Positions 51,687 through 62,446 of a stretch of 64,000 nucleotides of DNA are shown in pieces. The DNA is from Teratosphaeria epicoccoides. Taxonomy: Eukaryota; Ascomycota; Dothideomycetes; Mycosphaerellales; Teratosphaeriaceae. The stretch is from contig JADDMT010000007.1 of the NCBI GenBank assembly GCA_021401465.1, forward strand, positions 372,001 through 436,000. Direction: 5' to 3'. How positions within the stretch are numbered: position 1 is the first letter of the stretch; the number at the start of each line of letters is the position of its first letter. Below the pieces are notes generated by a model. That model saw only the letters and a list, made by a program, of their open reading frames with translations, searched no databases and had not been told where the DNA came from. The translations under genes and the position numbers were made by a program.

Positions 51687-53336
51687 ATGCAGTCGCCCCT
51701 CTGTCTGCGTTGCCTCAAGCGCTCCCTCGACCCCATCGAACCCTCTCTACCGGTCTATCGCGCAGCCTTCTCCACCACCTCGTCACTCGCCGTCAATCCA
51801 CCCAGGAAGAAGCCTGTCGTCGCCGCACCTATACAGCGAACAGGAAAATCTTTACGTCTCGCCAAAAACTTCCGAGAGTCAACATCTCGTCCACCAGCGC
51901 CGGGCGAGCGAAAGGCGTTGCGCAAGCGAGTCATTCTGAGTAACACCAATGCACTGGAAGTGCAAGGGTTACAGGACCTAAACAAAGAGAACTCGGATCC
52001 AGCGAGCTTGGGCAGGCTTCAGGGCCAGGTACTGGGCTTCACAAATGATACAGTGGACGCGCTGAGAGCTCTGGAAGGGTTCAAAGCGACGCAAGGATGG
52101 AGTCTCTTCAGACGGCCTGCGAGCTTGGTGCGCAAAGAGACGAGTGAGCTCGCCGAGCTTCTGGAGAAGGTTGCTGGCAAGAAAGTTGTCGAGAGAAGAG
52201 TGTTATGCGGCGACAGGGGCAGCGGAAAGAGCGTCTTGATGCTGCAAGCCATGGCTGTAGCACAGCTGAAGGGCGCCATACTGTTGCATTTCCCAGAGGC
52301 TAAGGATATCACCATTGGACACACATTCTACCATCCTGAGCGAGCAGCCGAGGGCAACATAATCTACGTCCAGCCACAATACACTGCTCAGCTGCTCGGC
52401 AACTTCGTCAAGGCCAATCGAGCAGCACTGGCGAAGCTTCGGCTGGGCAAGGAGCACAAACTGCCCGTCACCGTCGAGTCCAACATCTCCATCGACCGCT
52501 TCGCAGAGCTCGGTGCAAATAACCCAGAACTTGCCTGGCCTGTATGGAAAGCTCTGATTATCGAGCTCACGACCCCATCCAACGACAGCCAAGAAGGTCT
52601 TCGCCGGCTACCCCTTATCGTCAGCGCGGACGGAATTGACTATCTTATGCGCGAGTCAGCATATCTCGACGCAGAAGCTCGGCCCATTCACGCTCATGAC
52701 TTGGCACTTGTAAAGGATTTCATGAGCTTCTTGTCCGGTAGAACCGCGATGCCCAATGGCGGAATGATTTTGGCAGCGACCTCTGGCTCTGGTCGGCCTG
52801 CGGTGCCCACGCTGGACCACTACCTCGAAGCTAAGGAGGCAGAAAATCATGTTCCATTCCTACGAGACCTTCGTGAGAGACTGCTCAGAGCAGCTTCGAC
52901 GGCAAAGGCGAGTGGCCAGGATGGCGGTAACATTGACTTTGGCAGACTCGACGAGCACCTCGCGGTAAATCTCCCACTGTCACTGCAGGATCAGTATCAC
53001 CGTTTGCTCCGCAGCATCCGTCGTCTGAACACCGACCGCAGCTACAGCGTCGACTCCTTCATCTCGACTTTGCAAGCCTATGAGCCGAAGACGCCACAGT
53101 GGAATCCGTACATGTCTCAAGATAATCGGGTTGCTGATGTCATGAAGAATGTGGAGGTACACAAAGTGCAAGGGCTAAGCAAGGCTGAGGCCAGAGGGGT
53201 GATGGAGTATTACGCGCTTAGTGGTATGGTAAGAAGCAGCGTGACGGAAAGTCTGGTGAGCGAAAGGTGGACCTTGGCAGGTAGTGGCAACGTTGGGGAG
53301 CTGGAAAGGGGGGTTGTGCTGCACAAGTTCCTGTGA
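51687..53336 (+). CDS. RSM23: Mitochondrial small ribosomal subunit protein mS29 (DAP3/Rsm23)
   Basis: Single exon, 549 residues, typical of fungal mS29. This GTPase-like protein sits in the head of the mitochondrial small ribosomal subunit. The N-terminus (MQSPLCLRCLKRSLDP ... YRAAFSTTSSLA) is a basic, Ser-rich mitochondrial presequence. The P-loop is LCGDRGSGKSVLM, followed by WPVWKALIIELTT and RLPLIVSADGIDYLM, the DAP3 nucleotide-binding core. The C-terminal half keeps the family pattern around ILAATSGSGRP and DSFISTLQAYEPK. The ATG at 51687 is the first in frame. It shares a short divergent spacer with cytochrome c1, suggesting co-regulation of mitochondrial biogenesis genes. Confidence 0.93.
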   Translation: MQSPLCLRCLKRSLDPIEPSLPVYRAAFSTTSSLAVNPPRKKPVVAAPIQRTGKSLRLAKNFRESTSRPPAPGERKALRKRVILSNTNALEVQGLQDLNKENSDPASLGRLQGQVLGFTNDTVDALRALEGFKATQGWSLFRRPASLVRKETSELAELLEKVAGKKVVERRVLCGDRGSGKSVLMLQAMAVAQLKGAILLHFPEAKDITIGHTFYHPERAAEGNIIYVQPQYTAQLLGNFVKANRAALAKLRLGKEHKLPVTVESNISIDRFAELGANNPELAWPVWKALIIELTTPSNDSQEGLRRLPLIVSADGIDYLMRESAYLDAEARPIHAHDLALVKDFMSFLSGRTAMPNGGMILAATSGSGRPAVPTLDHYLEAKEAENHVPFLRDLRERLLRAASTAKASGQDGGNIDFGRLDEHLAVNLPLSLQDQYHRLLRSIRRLNTDRSYSVDSFISTLQAYEPKTPQWNPYMSQDNRVADVMKNVEVHKVQGLSKAEARGVMEYYALSGMVRSSVTESLVSERWTLAGSGNVGELERGVVLHKFL

Positions 53337-54047
53337 GGTGGGATGGTGCAAGTGCTCGTGATGCATGAAAGATGGCGGTCGTGCTGAATGCGGATCAAGA
53401 GGGCGTATAGTGGTATATCAAGAGATGGTTGTTGAGGTGCAGAACTGTACGTCCGCGACTCCGAGACGATATCAATCGCTGGGGACGAGGCGATCGGCAC
53501 ACGGTGGGCTGCGAAGCTGTGAGTGCACCGTTCCATTTGCTGCAGTTGCTCGTGTTTCCTGCAAGCTGCCTATGCTGCCATACGATGGGGAGCATTACAT
53601 TCCTAAGCTTCCCTCTGCTACATCGCTTTTTACTGTCTGTACTACTACTACGGCCAGTATCACATTCTCGACAAACACTTGGCTGGGCTCACGTGTCCGG
53701 ATGCAGTGGAGCATATCGCTGGCAAGGGTGAGTATTCGATCCGGCGGTTGTCTTCAGTGCACGGCTTGCGCACTTACCGCTCTGAACGCGATCAATTTCC
53801 GCATAGCGCCAGGACGCGAGAACCACGTCGCGCGTCTTGGCAGACCTGTTCGTGAAGGAACAGGTGAGTCACTGGCACTGGCAAGGAAGGTGGCGAAAAT
53901 GACGCTAGTGGTGCCAAGCTTTGGTCGCTCTTCTCCCTTTCTTCCAGCACAAAGTTGCAAAACTTTGGCACGCGCATCCTATCTAGCTTCAGCGACATTA
54001 AACCTACTTGCCATACATTCATCAACACGAAGGTCAGCAAGGGCACG
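53337..54047. other. Intergenic region, no supported gene
   Basis: 711 bases. A plus-strand frame runs through much of it (53365-54063) but is Cys/Ser/Thr-rich without protein-like periodicity, and I treat it as chance. Confidence 0.4.
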
Positions 54048-55928
54048 ATGGGTTGTTCGCTGAAGCAATTCAAGCCGCGAAGCGCTGTTGAGCAGCGCCG
54101 TAGCGATGGGAGGAAAGGAAGGGAGGGAAGGTCCAGCACGCCCAAGGCCAGGATCTCTCTTGCGGAGAAGCGGCAGCGGGACAAGGACAATTGGAACAAG
54201 AGCATCGCCAGGCAGTTCGTCGGTGATGCGGAGCGCAACGACAGGATCAAGACTGAGGACGATGTTGACGATTCACCCGCGGACTACAAAATCCATGAAT
54301 GCGAGCTTATGCTTGACAACTATATTCACATGTCTATCGGCCTCGTAATAATCACTCGTCCGAGCCACCCATGCTACCCAGAGCATATGGGCTCCATCCT
54401 CAGATTCATCAACGGGAATGCTGACAGCTCCGCGGCCCTGCGCCTTATCACCATCGCTTTGCGAGCCAAGGGCAGAGAGCTTGGCATGCAAGAGCAGGCC
54501 GACCAAGCCGCAAATGTTTTGCACGAGACAGTTTGGATCGAGCAGGGCAAGGACCTTGGCCGAAAGGTGCTCAACGATGTAGCATTGGTTGCCCTCAATG
54601 CTGGTATCCTCGCCGAGCGCATGAAGCAGGACGGTTTCGATGCCTCTGAATTTTTCCGCAACGTCAAGAACCAACTCGGACTGCCGGCGCAGTCCACGAA
54701 ATCCACTCCTCTGCCTCAGCTGCCCGATGCCGATGACCCAAGGGTCCGGCCCTCCATGCCTTCAGTGCTAGGCCAATTCGTCCAGATAAGAGCGGACGAC
54801 CACGATGCCACGGCCAATCACGGACAGATGTTTGGCGGAGGAGCCTCCAACGGCGTTGAGCATACACCTTTGTATGTGGCAGCGTCTACCAAGCAGCAGC
54901 AGCAGCACCCAGGTCGGCAGCCACCCGGCTCTGTGAAGTCAAGGACCAAGCGGCTGCTCAAGGTTGCGCAAGGTGTTGACCTTGTATACAGTCGCAACGC
55001 GCTCCTCCGAAAGTCTAAAGCCAAGGCCAGAAACAAAATAGCCGAGCATTTCCGTGACGGCCACGATCTGTACCTTGCGAATGACCTTGCTTTCCAGGAG
55101 TGGAAGGAACACCGGCCCGGCAAGAGTTTCGACGCGATGCATTTCTGCGAATGTGCGGAGAGGAGCTGGACGAAAGGAAGCCACAAGTTCCGGCTCGCAT
55201 GGCAGCGCCGCTATCAAGGTCTGTTCACAGGAGACTTGTCAAGACTTGCACAAAAGGGCGTCGTGAAGATCTTGGGTACAGAGTTTACCCGGCAACGTGT
55301 CAGCCTTGCCCAAAGGCTGTCGTCAAACGGTGCTCAATCCGCAAGAGAGTATCGGGCTGGTCTGGAGCCCGCTTGGAATCCCAACATGTCCTCCGCTCGA
55401 AGGCTGTCTGATGTCAGCAAGAGGGGAGAGCTCGAGGAGCGCCGCGGACGTGAGCATGGCCCCCAGGATCTCGCCTCCGAGTTTTTGGAATACATTGGCA
55501 ACGCGGCAAAGAGTCAGCAGCTAATTGGAGTTTCCGTCGGGACAAGTCCGAACGTGAACGCAAGTGATGATGCGCATGGTCTCGACTCAATTGAAAATGT
55601 CGCGACCAACGAGGACTTCGGTGACTCCGACACTTCAACCTTCTCCCGCTATCCGGCATTGTCTCAAGAGACGAAAAGACAAATGCGTCGTGATCGCAGC
55701 TATTTTCTGGGGAATAGCGCGCTTGAGCGCAGCTGCTTCGGCGACGACATTCACAAGGTGCCGCGGCCGATTGGAGTCCTCAACTCCGCCGCTGATAATG
55801 TGTCCCAAAGAAGGATGTATAAGTACTGCGCCGACGCTCTCGACGGGTTCACGTGCACCGGTATCACGCCTCGCGGTGACGGGACGTGCGAAGGCGCAGG
55901 CACAAAAAGCCACCAGGAAAGAATATAA
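54048..55928 (+). CDS. Large orphan protein, 626 residues
   Basis: Single exon from the ATG at 54048 (ACGATGG context). The open frame extends 31 codons upstream without an ATG. No family recognised. The N-terminus MGCSLKQFKPR is basic and has Gly2-Cys3, but lacks the Ser/Thr at position 6 of a good myristoylation site. A helical region around residues 100-215 (LMLDNYIHMSIGLVIITR, RLITIALRAKGRELGMQEQADQAANVLHE, VLNDVALVALNAGILAERMKQDGF) looks like a folded domain. A Gln/Pro linker follows. A second basic helical part (RNALLRKSKAKARNKIAEHFRDGHDL, RLAWQRRYQGLFTGDLSRLAQ) then leads to an acidic, Ser-rich C-terminus with CFGDDIHKV and CADALDGFTCTG. The whole frame has normal codon use. Confidence 0.65.
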   Translation: MGCSLKQFKPRSAVEQRRSDGRKGREGRSSTPKARISLAEKRQRDKDNWNKSIARQFVGDAERNDRIKTEDDVDDSPADYKIHECELMLDNYIHMSIGLVIITRPSHPCYPEHMGSILRFINGNADSSAALRLITIALRAKGRELGMQEQADQAANVLHETVWIEQGKDLGRKVLNDVALVALNAGILAERMKQDGFDASEFFRNVKNQLGLPAQSTKSTPLPQLPDADDPRVRPSMPSVLGQFVQIRADDHDATANHGQMFGGGASNGVEHTPLYVAASTKQQQQHPGRQPPGSVKSRTKRLLKVAQGVDLVYSRNALLRKSKAKARNKIAEHFRDGHDLYLANDLAFQEWKEHRPGKSFDAMHFCECAERSWTKGSHKFRLAWQRRYQGLFTGDLSRLAQKGVVKILGTEFTRQRVSLAQRLSSNGAQSAREYRAGLEPAWNPNMSSARRLSDVSKRGELEERRGREHGPQDLASEFLEYIGNAAKSQQLIGVSVGTSPNVNASDDAHGLDSIENVATNEDFGDSDTSTFSRYPALSQETKRQMRRDRSYFLGNSALERSCFGDDIHKVPRPIGVLNSAADNVSQRRMYKYCADALDGFTCTGITPRGDGTCEGAGTKSHQERI

Positions 55929-56532
55929 ATCGGCGAATAGGAGACCACGGCCATGTCGATGTGCTGAGGATTCTGATAACATGAGATGGACGACCAGGTA
56001 AACGCGAGTCTCAGAAGGAAATGTTCATGTGAGCAAGGGTTGGGAAGGAGTCGCACGAGCGTTCATAGCGCAGAACGGTTCATTGTTTTGACGATTTTTG
56101 GAACGCCACAAGTTACGTATGTCGGGACCAGGGTGATTGTTTAGTCTTCTAGCTCGGGGGTGTATGCGGGTTCACATGAAGTTTATTCAGCGCAACGGTG
56201 CAGCCTCTGCCTGCTCAGCTGGCGTTGATCTGTATTGTTTCGTGACAAGGTATTCGAGCGACTTTGCAACCAATGCTTTAAGCTCATCGTCGCTGCTTTC
56301 ACTGTGGTGCGTCGCCGTCCACTTAAATAAACGGACATCGTCGTAGTCAGGACGAAAGGACTACGACTTGCACTGGTCGCTGAGATCCACGCCATCTGGT
56401 GCCTTCCGAAAATGCAAAGGGGCAGCTAGTTCGCTCTGTCAATCAACCACCCAGTCATCCATCTCCAAATTTCAGTCCACGCCATGTCGATCAAGCATCT
56501 CCACCAGTCAGTTTGCTGCTTGACGGATGAAG
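55929..56532. other. Intergenic region, no gene seen
   Basis: 604 bases between the orphan gene and the methyltransferase 3' end. A short charged continuation in another frame (to about 56001) could be an alternative 3' end of the orphan. Otherwise nothing. Confidence 0.4.
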
Positions 56533-57448
56533 TCACTGCTTGCGAATCAAAATCTCGCCAAGCATATTCCCACAACAAGCATCCTCAGTCTTTACCCACT
56601 GCTCCCAAGCCTGCGCCATAGCCTCAATATCATCTTCAGTCGCCACACCCATCTCTATCGCCTTCTGACGCATGGGGCCCGTCCTGGTGCGATCGGCCGC
56701 CATGCCACCTGCCCCAGTGTCAGCCCAAGAGCCAAGGATTCCACTCAATCACCAACTCACCCCACATCTCCCTCTCCTCCGGCGTGCTGTACGTCCACGT
56801 CCCCCAGCTGAACGTAATCTGGTCTCGCTTCGCTCCAGCCTGCATGGCCCAGCTTATCATCCTCGAGGCGCCGTCGCGCGAGCCACCGGAAGCCACCATG
56901 ACGTCTGCGATAACTTTGTTCCACAGCTGTATGGGAGCATTGTCAGGATATACAGAGACCAGGCGCATGTCTGCCTCGCGGTTCGCCACCACGCCACCTG
57001 GTTTGGTCACTCGGAGCATCTCCTTGTAGGCGTCAACAGGTTTGCTGAGGTGGGTCAACACCATGCTCGCGTGCACAACGTCAAAGCTGTCATCGGGGAA
57101 TGGCAGCTCGAAGATATTGGCAGTCTGAAAGCTGATGTTGTGGACGCCCTTTGATTCTGCGTGCTCTGCGGCACGTTTCAGGATCTCGTCCGAGATGTCG
57201 ACGGCGGTTACATGGCCATGCGGGATGTACTTCGCCATCGATGCCGTGATGGTCCCGGATCCTGCACCTATATCAAGCATTTCCGGGTAAGGCTCCGTAC
57301 TGCTTGATTCTGTCCCAGACCTTTTCTCGAGGTCTTGGAGCACGGGAATCAAGAAGGCAGCACTGTTCTCTGCGTTTCGCCATTCGTGATTCCTGACGTG
57401 GCTTTTCTTGTAGCCAACGATGTACTTCTGGCCGTGGGTCTGCGCCAT
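56533..57448 (-). CDS. SAM-dependent methyltransferase, UbiE/COQ5-like
   Basis: Two exons, complement(join(56533..56708,56761..57448)), 287 residues from MAQTHGQKYIVGYKKSHV. Class I Rossmann methyltransferase: motif I EMLDIGAGSGTITASMA, the acidic end of strand 2 in VTAVDISDEILKRA, FELPFPDDSFDVVHASMVLTHLSKP, and MLRVTKPGGVV. The 52-base intron (donor GTGAGT, branch CTGAC, acceptor GGCAG) restores EMWGGMAADR leading to GPMRQKAIEMGVATEDD and the end GEILIRKQ, matching the usual C-terminus of fungal proteins of this group. The frame of the ATG is open upstream to 57529, but MAQTHG is the family-like start. True COQ5 has a mitochondrial presequence, which is missing, so this is probably a paralogue with an unknown small-molecule substrate. 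Confidence 0.92.
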
Positions 57449-58073
57449 GGCGAGGACCAATAGTGATCGATGACAATAGGGTGCAGTGGTGAAGTGGTGA
57501 GAGCACGGCGGTCGGAATATCACTCCCACCTACCTCCTCGGATTCCACCTGTAGCATGATGAGCTGCTAGGCTTCCTCTTATCTCGTCTCTTGGAGGAGC
57601 GAGTTCGGTGGTATATAAAGTTTATTGACGGATCTAGCGGCGGCTAACTCCGTACGCAGCACCTTTCCTGGAGGTCGCGTGAAACCCATTGTCAGCTCAG
57701 CAATTGAGGTACGTCAAAACATATGCAGTTTCCATCAAATGCGTGCACACGGACTAAGCTCGTCACGAGTACGACGATCTCAGTATCCTAAGGCTCCGAT
57801 GCAAAAGCTCTTGGTTCAAAGCTATGCGTAATCCCAAAGTGTCGAGGCCACTAGCTTCATGTCTTACGGCCGCCAGCTTGTCTGTCCCCTACAGACGCAG
57901 AAACCTCCAGCATCTTATACTATAAGGAGATCCATGCTAGCCGGTTTACACTCGCTCCTTCGCTCGCTCGCCTAGCCACCAGGGTACCACATCTCCTGCC
58001 AGTCGAAGACGTGTTATTAGGATCATCTAAAGCAGTACCCCGAATCGTTAGCAGATCCTCGGCTCTACGTCAA
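57449..58073. other. Intergenic region, no gene seen
   Basis: 625 bases between the methyltransferase start and the small secreted peptide stop. Short frames only. Confidence 0.45.
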
Positions 58074-58297
58074 TCATAGATGCGATCTCTTACAGCGGCA
58101 GGCGAGCAGCTGGCCCTTTGATTTGTCACAGTCACAGCAGCCTTTATCATCGTCCAAGTCGCATTCGTCTGTGCATGCCATTGTCAGTGGGATGGTTGAT
58201 GAAGATAGCACCACAAAGATGTATGCGTGCCTCCAAGGTTTCCCAAAGTAAGAGCTGTGGCAGCAAACAGGGCAATGACGAGCTGGAGGACAAGCAT
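58074..58297 (-). CDS. Small secreted cysteine-rich peptide (six Cys), GC-AG intron
   Basis: Model complement(join(58074..58168,58231..58297)), 53 residues. The first exon encodes a textbook signal peptide, MLVLQLVIALFAATALTLG. The second encodes DECDLDDDKGCCDCDKSK, then GQLLACRCKRSHL and a stop, giving six cysteines in about 34 mature residues. The 62-base intron begins GC (GGAG/GCACGC) and ends with branch CACTGAC and acceptor CACAG. The GT dinucleotides nearby all lead to immediate stops, so the GC donor is the only join that gives a coherent product. Six-Cys peptides of this size are typical of fungal effectors, antimicrobial peptides or hydrophobin-unrelated surface proteins. No specific family is recognised. 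A TATA-like stretch lies about 80 bases upstream (around 58376-58386, minus strand). Confidence 0.55.
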
Positions 58298-58904
58298 TTT
58301 TGTTATAGTTGGTGAGTAATGGATGCAGGACAGTGAATCTGGATTGGAGGTCATGAAGGGTGTTACCTAGGGCTTTATGTATAAATGCCCCCAAGAGTGG
58401 ACAGATCTTGTAGCTTGGGGTCTTTGCGTGAGATTGTGAGACCATAGAGAGGACGTAGCGATTTGAGGCACACAAGCTTGTACGCGCGCCTTTGTACCGG
58501 TCTGTGAATGCCATGCATGGTCTCAGAAGTATCCGTACTCCCGCTGTTTTGCCGACTGACCTTGCATGTCCCGCGGTCTTCATCCGATCGCAGCCTTCAA
58601 AACCAATGGTGTCACCTTGTGACTGTCAAGCTAGCCACGAGATCGGCTGCTCACACTTCACGACACGCCGGACTACTGTTAAATGGTCATTCCTGGCAAG
58701 CACGTTTGCCGTGAGATCATCATCAGACCTCCAGCGATGCAGCCTTGGCCGCGTCGCACATTTGTGTAAATGTGTCGGCTGATGGGAAGCCAAGCGTTTG
58801 CAGCATCCTCAAATGAAATACAGAAGATTTTCTGTGACGTGGACGAACCTGTCTGCAATGGGACAAAGGATACAGTCTGGCGATAATGTTCAACCTATGC
58901 AAAT
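58298..58904. other. 5' flank of the small secreted peptide and 3' flank of the phosphoesterase gene
   Basis: 607 bases, both neighbours on the minus strand. Apart from the TATA-like site near 58380, nothing is recognised. Confidence 0.4.
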
Positions 58905-60431
58905 TCAGCTGGTGCCCGGCATGGGCGTGACCACGGTATAGTTACATGTTGTGCAAGATGTTTCATTGTCCTCGGTCGCGGGATAGTAATCGTGATTGTA
59001 CGTGGAATTGAGTGTAACAGCTCCGACAACATCCTGAGACTCCAGACGTATCCAGGTGTCAATCTCTTGCTGCTGCAACATGGCCTCCGTGACGAGAATC
59101 TGTCGCGCGCCTCGAACCCAGCTGCCATACCCACCATAGCCCGAATGTTGACCGAAGCAGAGGTTGATGCCGTTACCCTGGACCGTCATGCCCGGAAGCA
59201 GGGTATCCCACTTGTAACACCATGTATCGCCGTGATCGTGACCGGAGAAAACGCCTATGAGGCCTGGCGTCTCTGTCAAGGCCTGCATGAATGGCACGTC
59301 CTGACCTCCATAAACACAAATGTCGTCATTACTACCATCTGCACACCAGCCCTGCGCCTGCTGAGCCAGGATGTAGTCGTCGTTTATGCCCGGCTGATTG
59401 TGCGAGTCTACGCCAGCTTCGGTTTGCAGCGCCTGGGAAGCGTTTGTGGGAATGTGAACGAATGCCAGAGACGGGATCTCGTAGCCGTATTTGGTGCTGA
59501 GCTCTGCTCGGGTCTGTGCGAACCAGTCGACGACGCTGACGTCCACCCAATTCGGCTGGCCAACCTGATCACCAGAGGCATTCAGAGTCTGGAAATAGAA
59601 TCCGCCACGAGAGTCAAAAAACCACAGAATCAAACTGGGCACGTCTGTCCCATTTGACGGGTACACAGGCAAGAAATAATTCGATACTCCCGACTCGTTG
59701 CCGAAGACCATCTGCGTTGTCCGGGCATTCGGATGTCGTCGCTCGCGAGCAAGAATGTCGTGGCGAGAGAGGTTGAACTCACTGTCGTGGTTACCGTATG
59801 TGGAGGCCCACGTCAGGTTACGCTCGAAGAGTGGGGCGACGATCTGATCGATGTAGGCGGTGGCGTTCTCGAGGTAGGCGTTCTCGCCAGTGATGAGATC
59901 TCCGTTCAGGACAACCAACTGTGGGCTTTCAGCATCGAGGACTTCATTGATGACTTTGACAGAGAGGATGTCCTGCTGCGGACCCCACGAATCCCAAGCA
60001 TTCTCGCCAAAATGCAAGTCTTCAAAGATGGAGATCTGAAATGTGCCATTGGCCGTGAACCGAAGCGGCGCAGTCAGATTCTGGGAATGTCGAGCATGCG
60101 GCGCGGCGAAGGTCAGGTATGCAAAGAGCACTGCAACAAGCAAACCACAGAGCATCTTGATAAAGCGCGATTTTTTCCTCCTCTCCTTCGAGGTTGCCGC
60201 CCAAGCGGGCAGAGGGCCTTTCATACCTGCCCATGGCACCTCCCCGTCCGGCCATAGTGTGATGGATGCAAGGTGACTGGGCGAGGTCGGTTGAGGCGCA
60301 GACTCAACAAGGAGCTTTTGTGAATCCGTGGGTGCAGTTCTGTCAGCGGAATGTCCATTGGAATGTGTGGCCAGTGGCATCGCGCCGGCCTTCAGCATGT
60401 GTTCAGGGCCGTAGACTTTGCTGCAGATCAT
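58905..60431 (-). CDS. Membrane-anchored metallophosphoesterase, Dcr2/PAP29-like
   Basis: Single exon, 508 residues from the ATG at 60431. ATGs at 60398 and 60380 are alternatives; the last has the best context. The cytosolic N-terminus (about 90 residues, ending in KERRKKSRF) precedes one membrane anchor, MLCGLLVAVLFAYLTFAA, then a lumenal or outside catalytic domain. Calcineurin-like metal-binding motifs appear in order: FEDLHFGENAW, LNGDLITGENAY, YGNHDSEF, and a final GVFSGHDHGDTWCY, a complete dinuclear centre. Several N-x-S/T sites and paired Cys in the C-terminal half fit a secretory-pathway location. In yeast the related Dcr2 phosphatase acts in cell-cycle and unfolded-protein-response control. 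A broader phosphatase role is equally possible here. Confidence 0.9.
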   Translation of the reverse strand: MICSKVYGPEHMLKAGAMPLATHSNGHSADRTAPTDSQKLLVESAPQPTSPSHLASITLWPDGEVPWAGMKGPLPAWAATSKERRKKSRFIKMLCGLLVAVLFAYLTFAAPHARHSQNLTAPLRFTANGTFQISIFEDLHFGENAWDSWGPQQDILSVKVINEVLDAESPQLVVLNGDLITGENAYLENATAYIDQIVAPLFERNLTWASTYGNHDSEFNLSRHDILARERRHPNARTTQMVFGNESGVSNYFLPVYPSNGTDVPSLILWFFDSRGGFYFQTLNASGDQVGQPNWVDVSVVDWFAQTRAELSTKYGYEIPSLAFVHIPTNASQALQTEAGVDSHNQPGINDDYILAQQAQGWCADGSNDDICVYGGQDVPFMQALTETPGLIGVFSGHDHGDTWCYKWDTLLPGMTVQGNGINLCFGQHSGYGGYGSWVRGARQILVTEAMLQQQEIDTWIRLESQDVVGAVTLNSTYNHDYYPATEDNETSCTTCNYTVVTPMPGTS

Positions 60432-62446
60432 GCGGCGGGTAGGCAACAGTCAAAACGCCTCATGGAGGGTGGGAGAGCTTCCATCGCCTCTACCATTTCT
60501 GACAACGTGCACCGGCTAAGCATGGTCGTAAGCTGATGCACCTTGGGTGTCTGGAGCGGACGGTCGGTCGTTATCTCGGTGTATTCAGACGCTCTGATGA
60601 CTGACTCATGGTACTGGGCTCTACTACAACCTGAAACAAACCTCGCCTAGATTCCTGGAATCTGGAGGTGGCTGAGCAAGCTGAGATAAGCCATTCGACG
60701 TCGATGCCCATGCAACGTGCCGAACGAGTCTCCCAGTCTGGAAGCTCAAGTCTGACAAACTCCACCCCTCGAATACAGATATCGCAGAAAGGTCTTCACG
60801 TAGCTCTGTTGATCGACGCACTCCTGCGGCAGCATCAGAAAGCGGCAATTTGCGTTGCCTTACCCGGTCCCAAACATATTGGCTGCGCTATCACAGGTAC
60901 CTGACGGGGCTCGCATGCGAAGCTCGAGAAGCAATTTTCACGTTCAGGTGGCGAGGCTGGCCCAATGCACCTGGCGCCTAGTACGGGCTCAAATAGTTAT
61001 TCGACCAATCCATATGGTCCGGCTCTGCGTATCGGCCATCACCATTCCCTCCTCTATGGTATCTTCGACCGCCCCGCCCTCCCGGATAATTACCTCCGGA
61101 TCCGCCGTACGGCCCAGCCGGGCGTCGGAATATGTTGGGCAGGCTCCTTACATGCAATCGTCAGCTGTTGTTCGCTCACTTGGGTTCAGCAATGTATAAA
61201 TCTACCGAACACGCTCTGACACGGCTCTCGCAAACGGCGGCTGTCGAATTGGTTAGCGTAAAGGGCAGCTAGCCCATGCGAGAAGCCATTGTGAGGATGG
61301 TAGTGGTATGGCATCATGTAATTTGACTGTGAGCGACTTGGGTGTGCTTCATTCGCTTTTGCTTGCGCCCTGCCGTGGGAGACGTTGACCTGACAAATTG
61401 GAGGAACCAAACCCGGACTTATGCCAAAGCGTCCTCTCATCGATGCACATTGCCAGGCAACAGTGAGCAGACTCAGAGCATTAGCTACTGCCATCAGCTG
61501 CTCTTGCTCACGAGCGGTCATGGTCCCTGCTCTCAGGGGCTGTATCCATGATCATGGGAATGATTGAGTCGTTGGCACATCGAACGCCACGATCAGCGAT
61601 TCATTAAGCCCGCAGGAGCGGCGAATGAAAAACAGATAGACGCGAAGCCCTGAAACAGATAGACGCGAAGCCCTGAAACAGATAGACGCGAAGTCCTGGT
61701 TCCACCAGCGCCCCCGAGCTCAGATCATGCTTGCCCATCCAGGATACTAATGATCCGGTGGGTGTACCTCGAGCTCGAGCCATATGATGATTTGTCTCGA
61801 TATGCTGGCCTGGGGCCACCACCAGAACGCTCGATGCTATCAGTAGGGAACACTCGAGACGATAGCAGGGCAGGCTCTGTATTTACCAAGAGAGCCTCGG
61901 GTTGCAGCGAGTCTTTAGCGCACATGATGGCGAGAGTAACAAATTCTTTCGCTCCAGCTGCCAACACCAGGGTTGACGTAGAGGCCTGACATTCCCGACG
62001 AGAAGCGACCGATGCTGTGCGGACCTGCGATTGAAGCACAGGCGCGACACGCACGAGTCGTCAAGGCTCACGACATGTACAGCGATGACCTCGGAGCGGC
62101 CGTAGCATCACGGCGTACGCTCATCGGGCTGTTGAGACTGCACTTGATGGTCCTGGACGAGATTCCGCGCTGCTTTCCATCGCCTGAGCCGTCGAAGACT
62201 TGCTTGCTCCAGGTTCGTTGGGTGTACTTGCCGTGCGTCATGGTGATCTGCAGCGACAAGCAAAGCAGCGGCCGGTCATCAGCTTGATGTTGTCGAGCGC
62301 CTGTCCTTTCGAAACCCTCGTCGCAGAAGAACGCGAAATCGGAACTCAGTGAACGCATCAGTTGAGTTCTGCGGCTGACGCACCATCGTACCAAACCTCT
62401 TCCCGTTCAAAGCCTCTTCTCCTCGAGAAACGCATTCATCTGCGCC
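60432..62446. other. Gene-poor stretch
   Basis: About 2 kb with no supported gene. Frames at 60855-61219 plus and 61186-61521 minus overlap each other and lack motifs. A short 23-bp tandem repeat is at 61630-61698. Confidence 0.45.
61630..61698. repeat. Tandem repeat, three copies of a 23-bp unit
   Basis: Units at 61630-61652, 61653-61675 and 61676-61698. The first two are identical and the third has a single C to T change. It is a minisatellite-like array in non-coding DNA. On the minus strand it encodes a repeated short FQGFASI-like peptide within an open frame, probably by chance. Confidence 0.9.

Noticed and set aside
53365..54063. Long plus-strand open frame (about 230 codons) upstream of the 626-residue orphan
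   Set aside because: Composition is Cys/Ser/Thr/Arg-rich without hydrophobic periodicity or any motif, it begins in the 3' UTR of the mS29 gene, and it overlaps the orphan's start in another frame. Probably chance.
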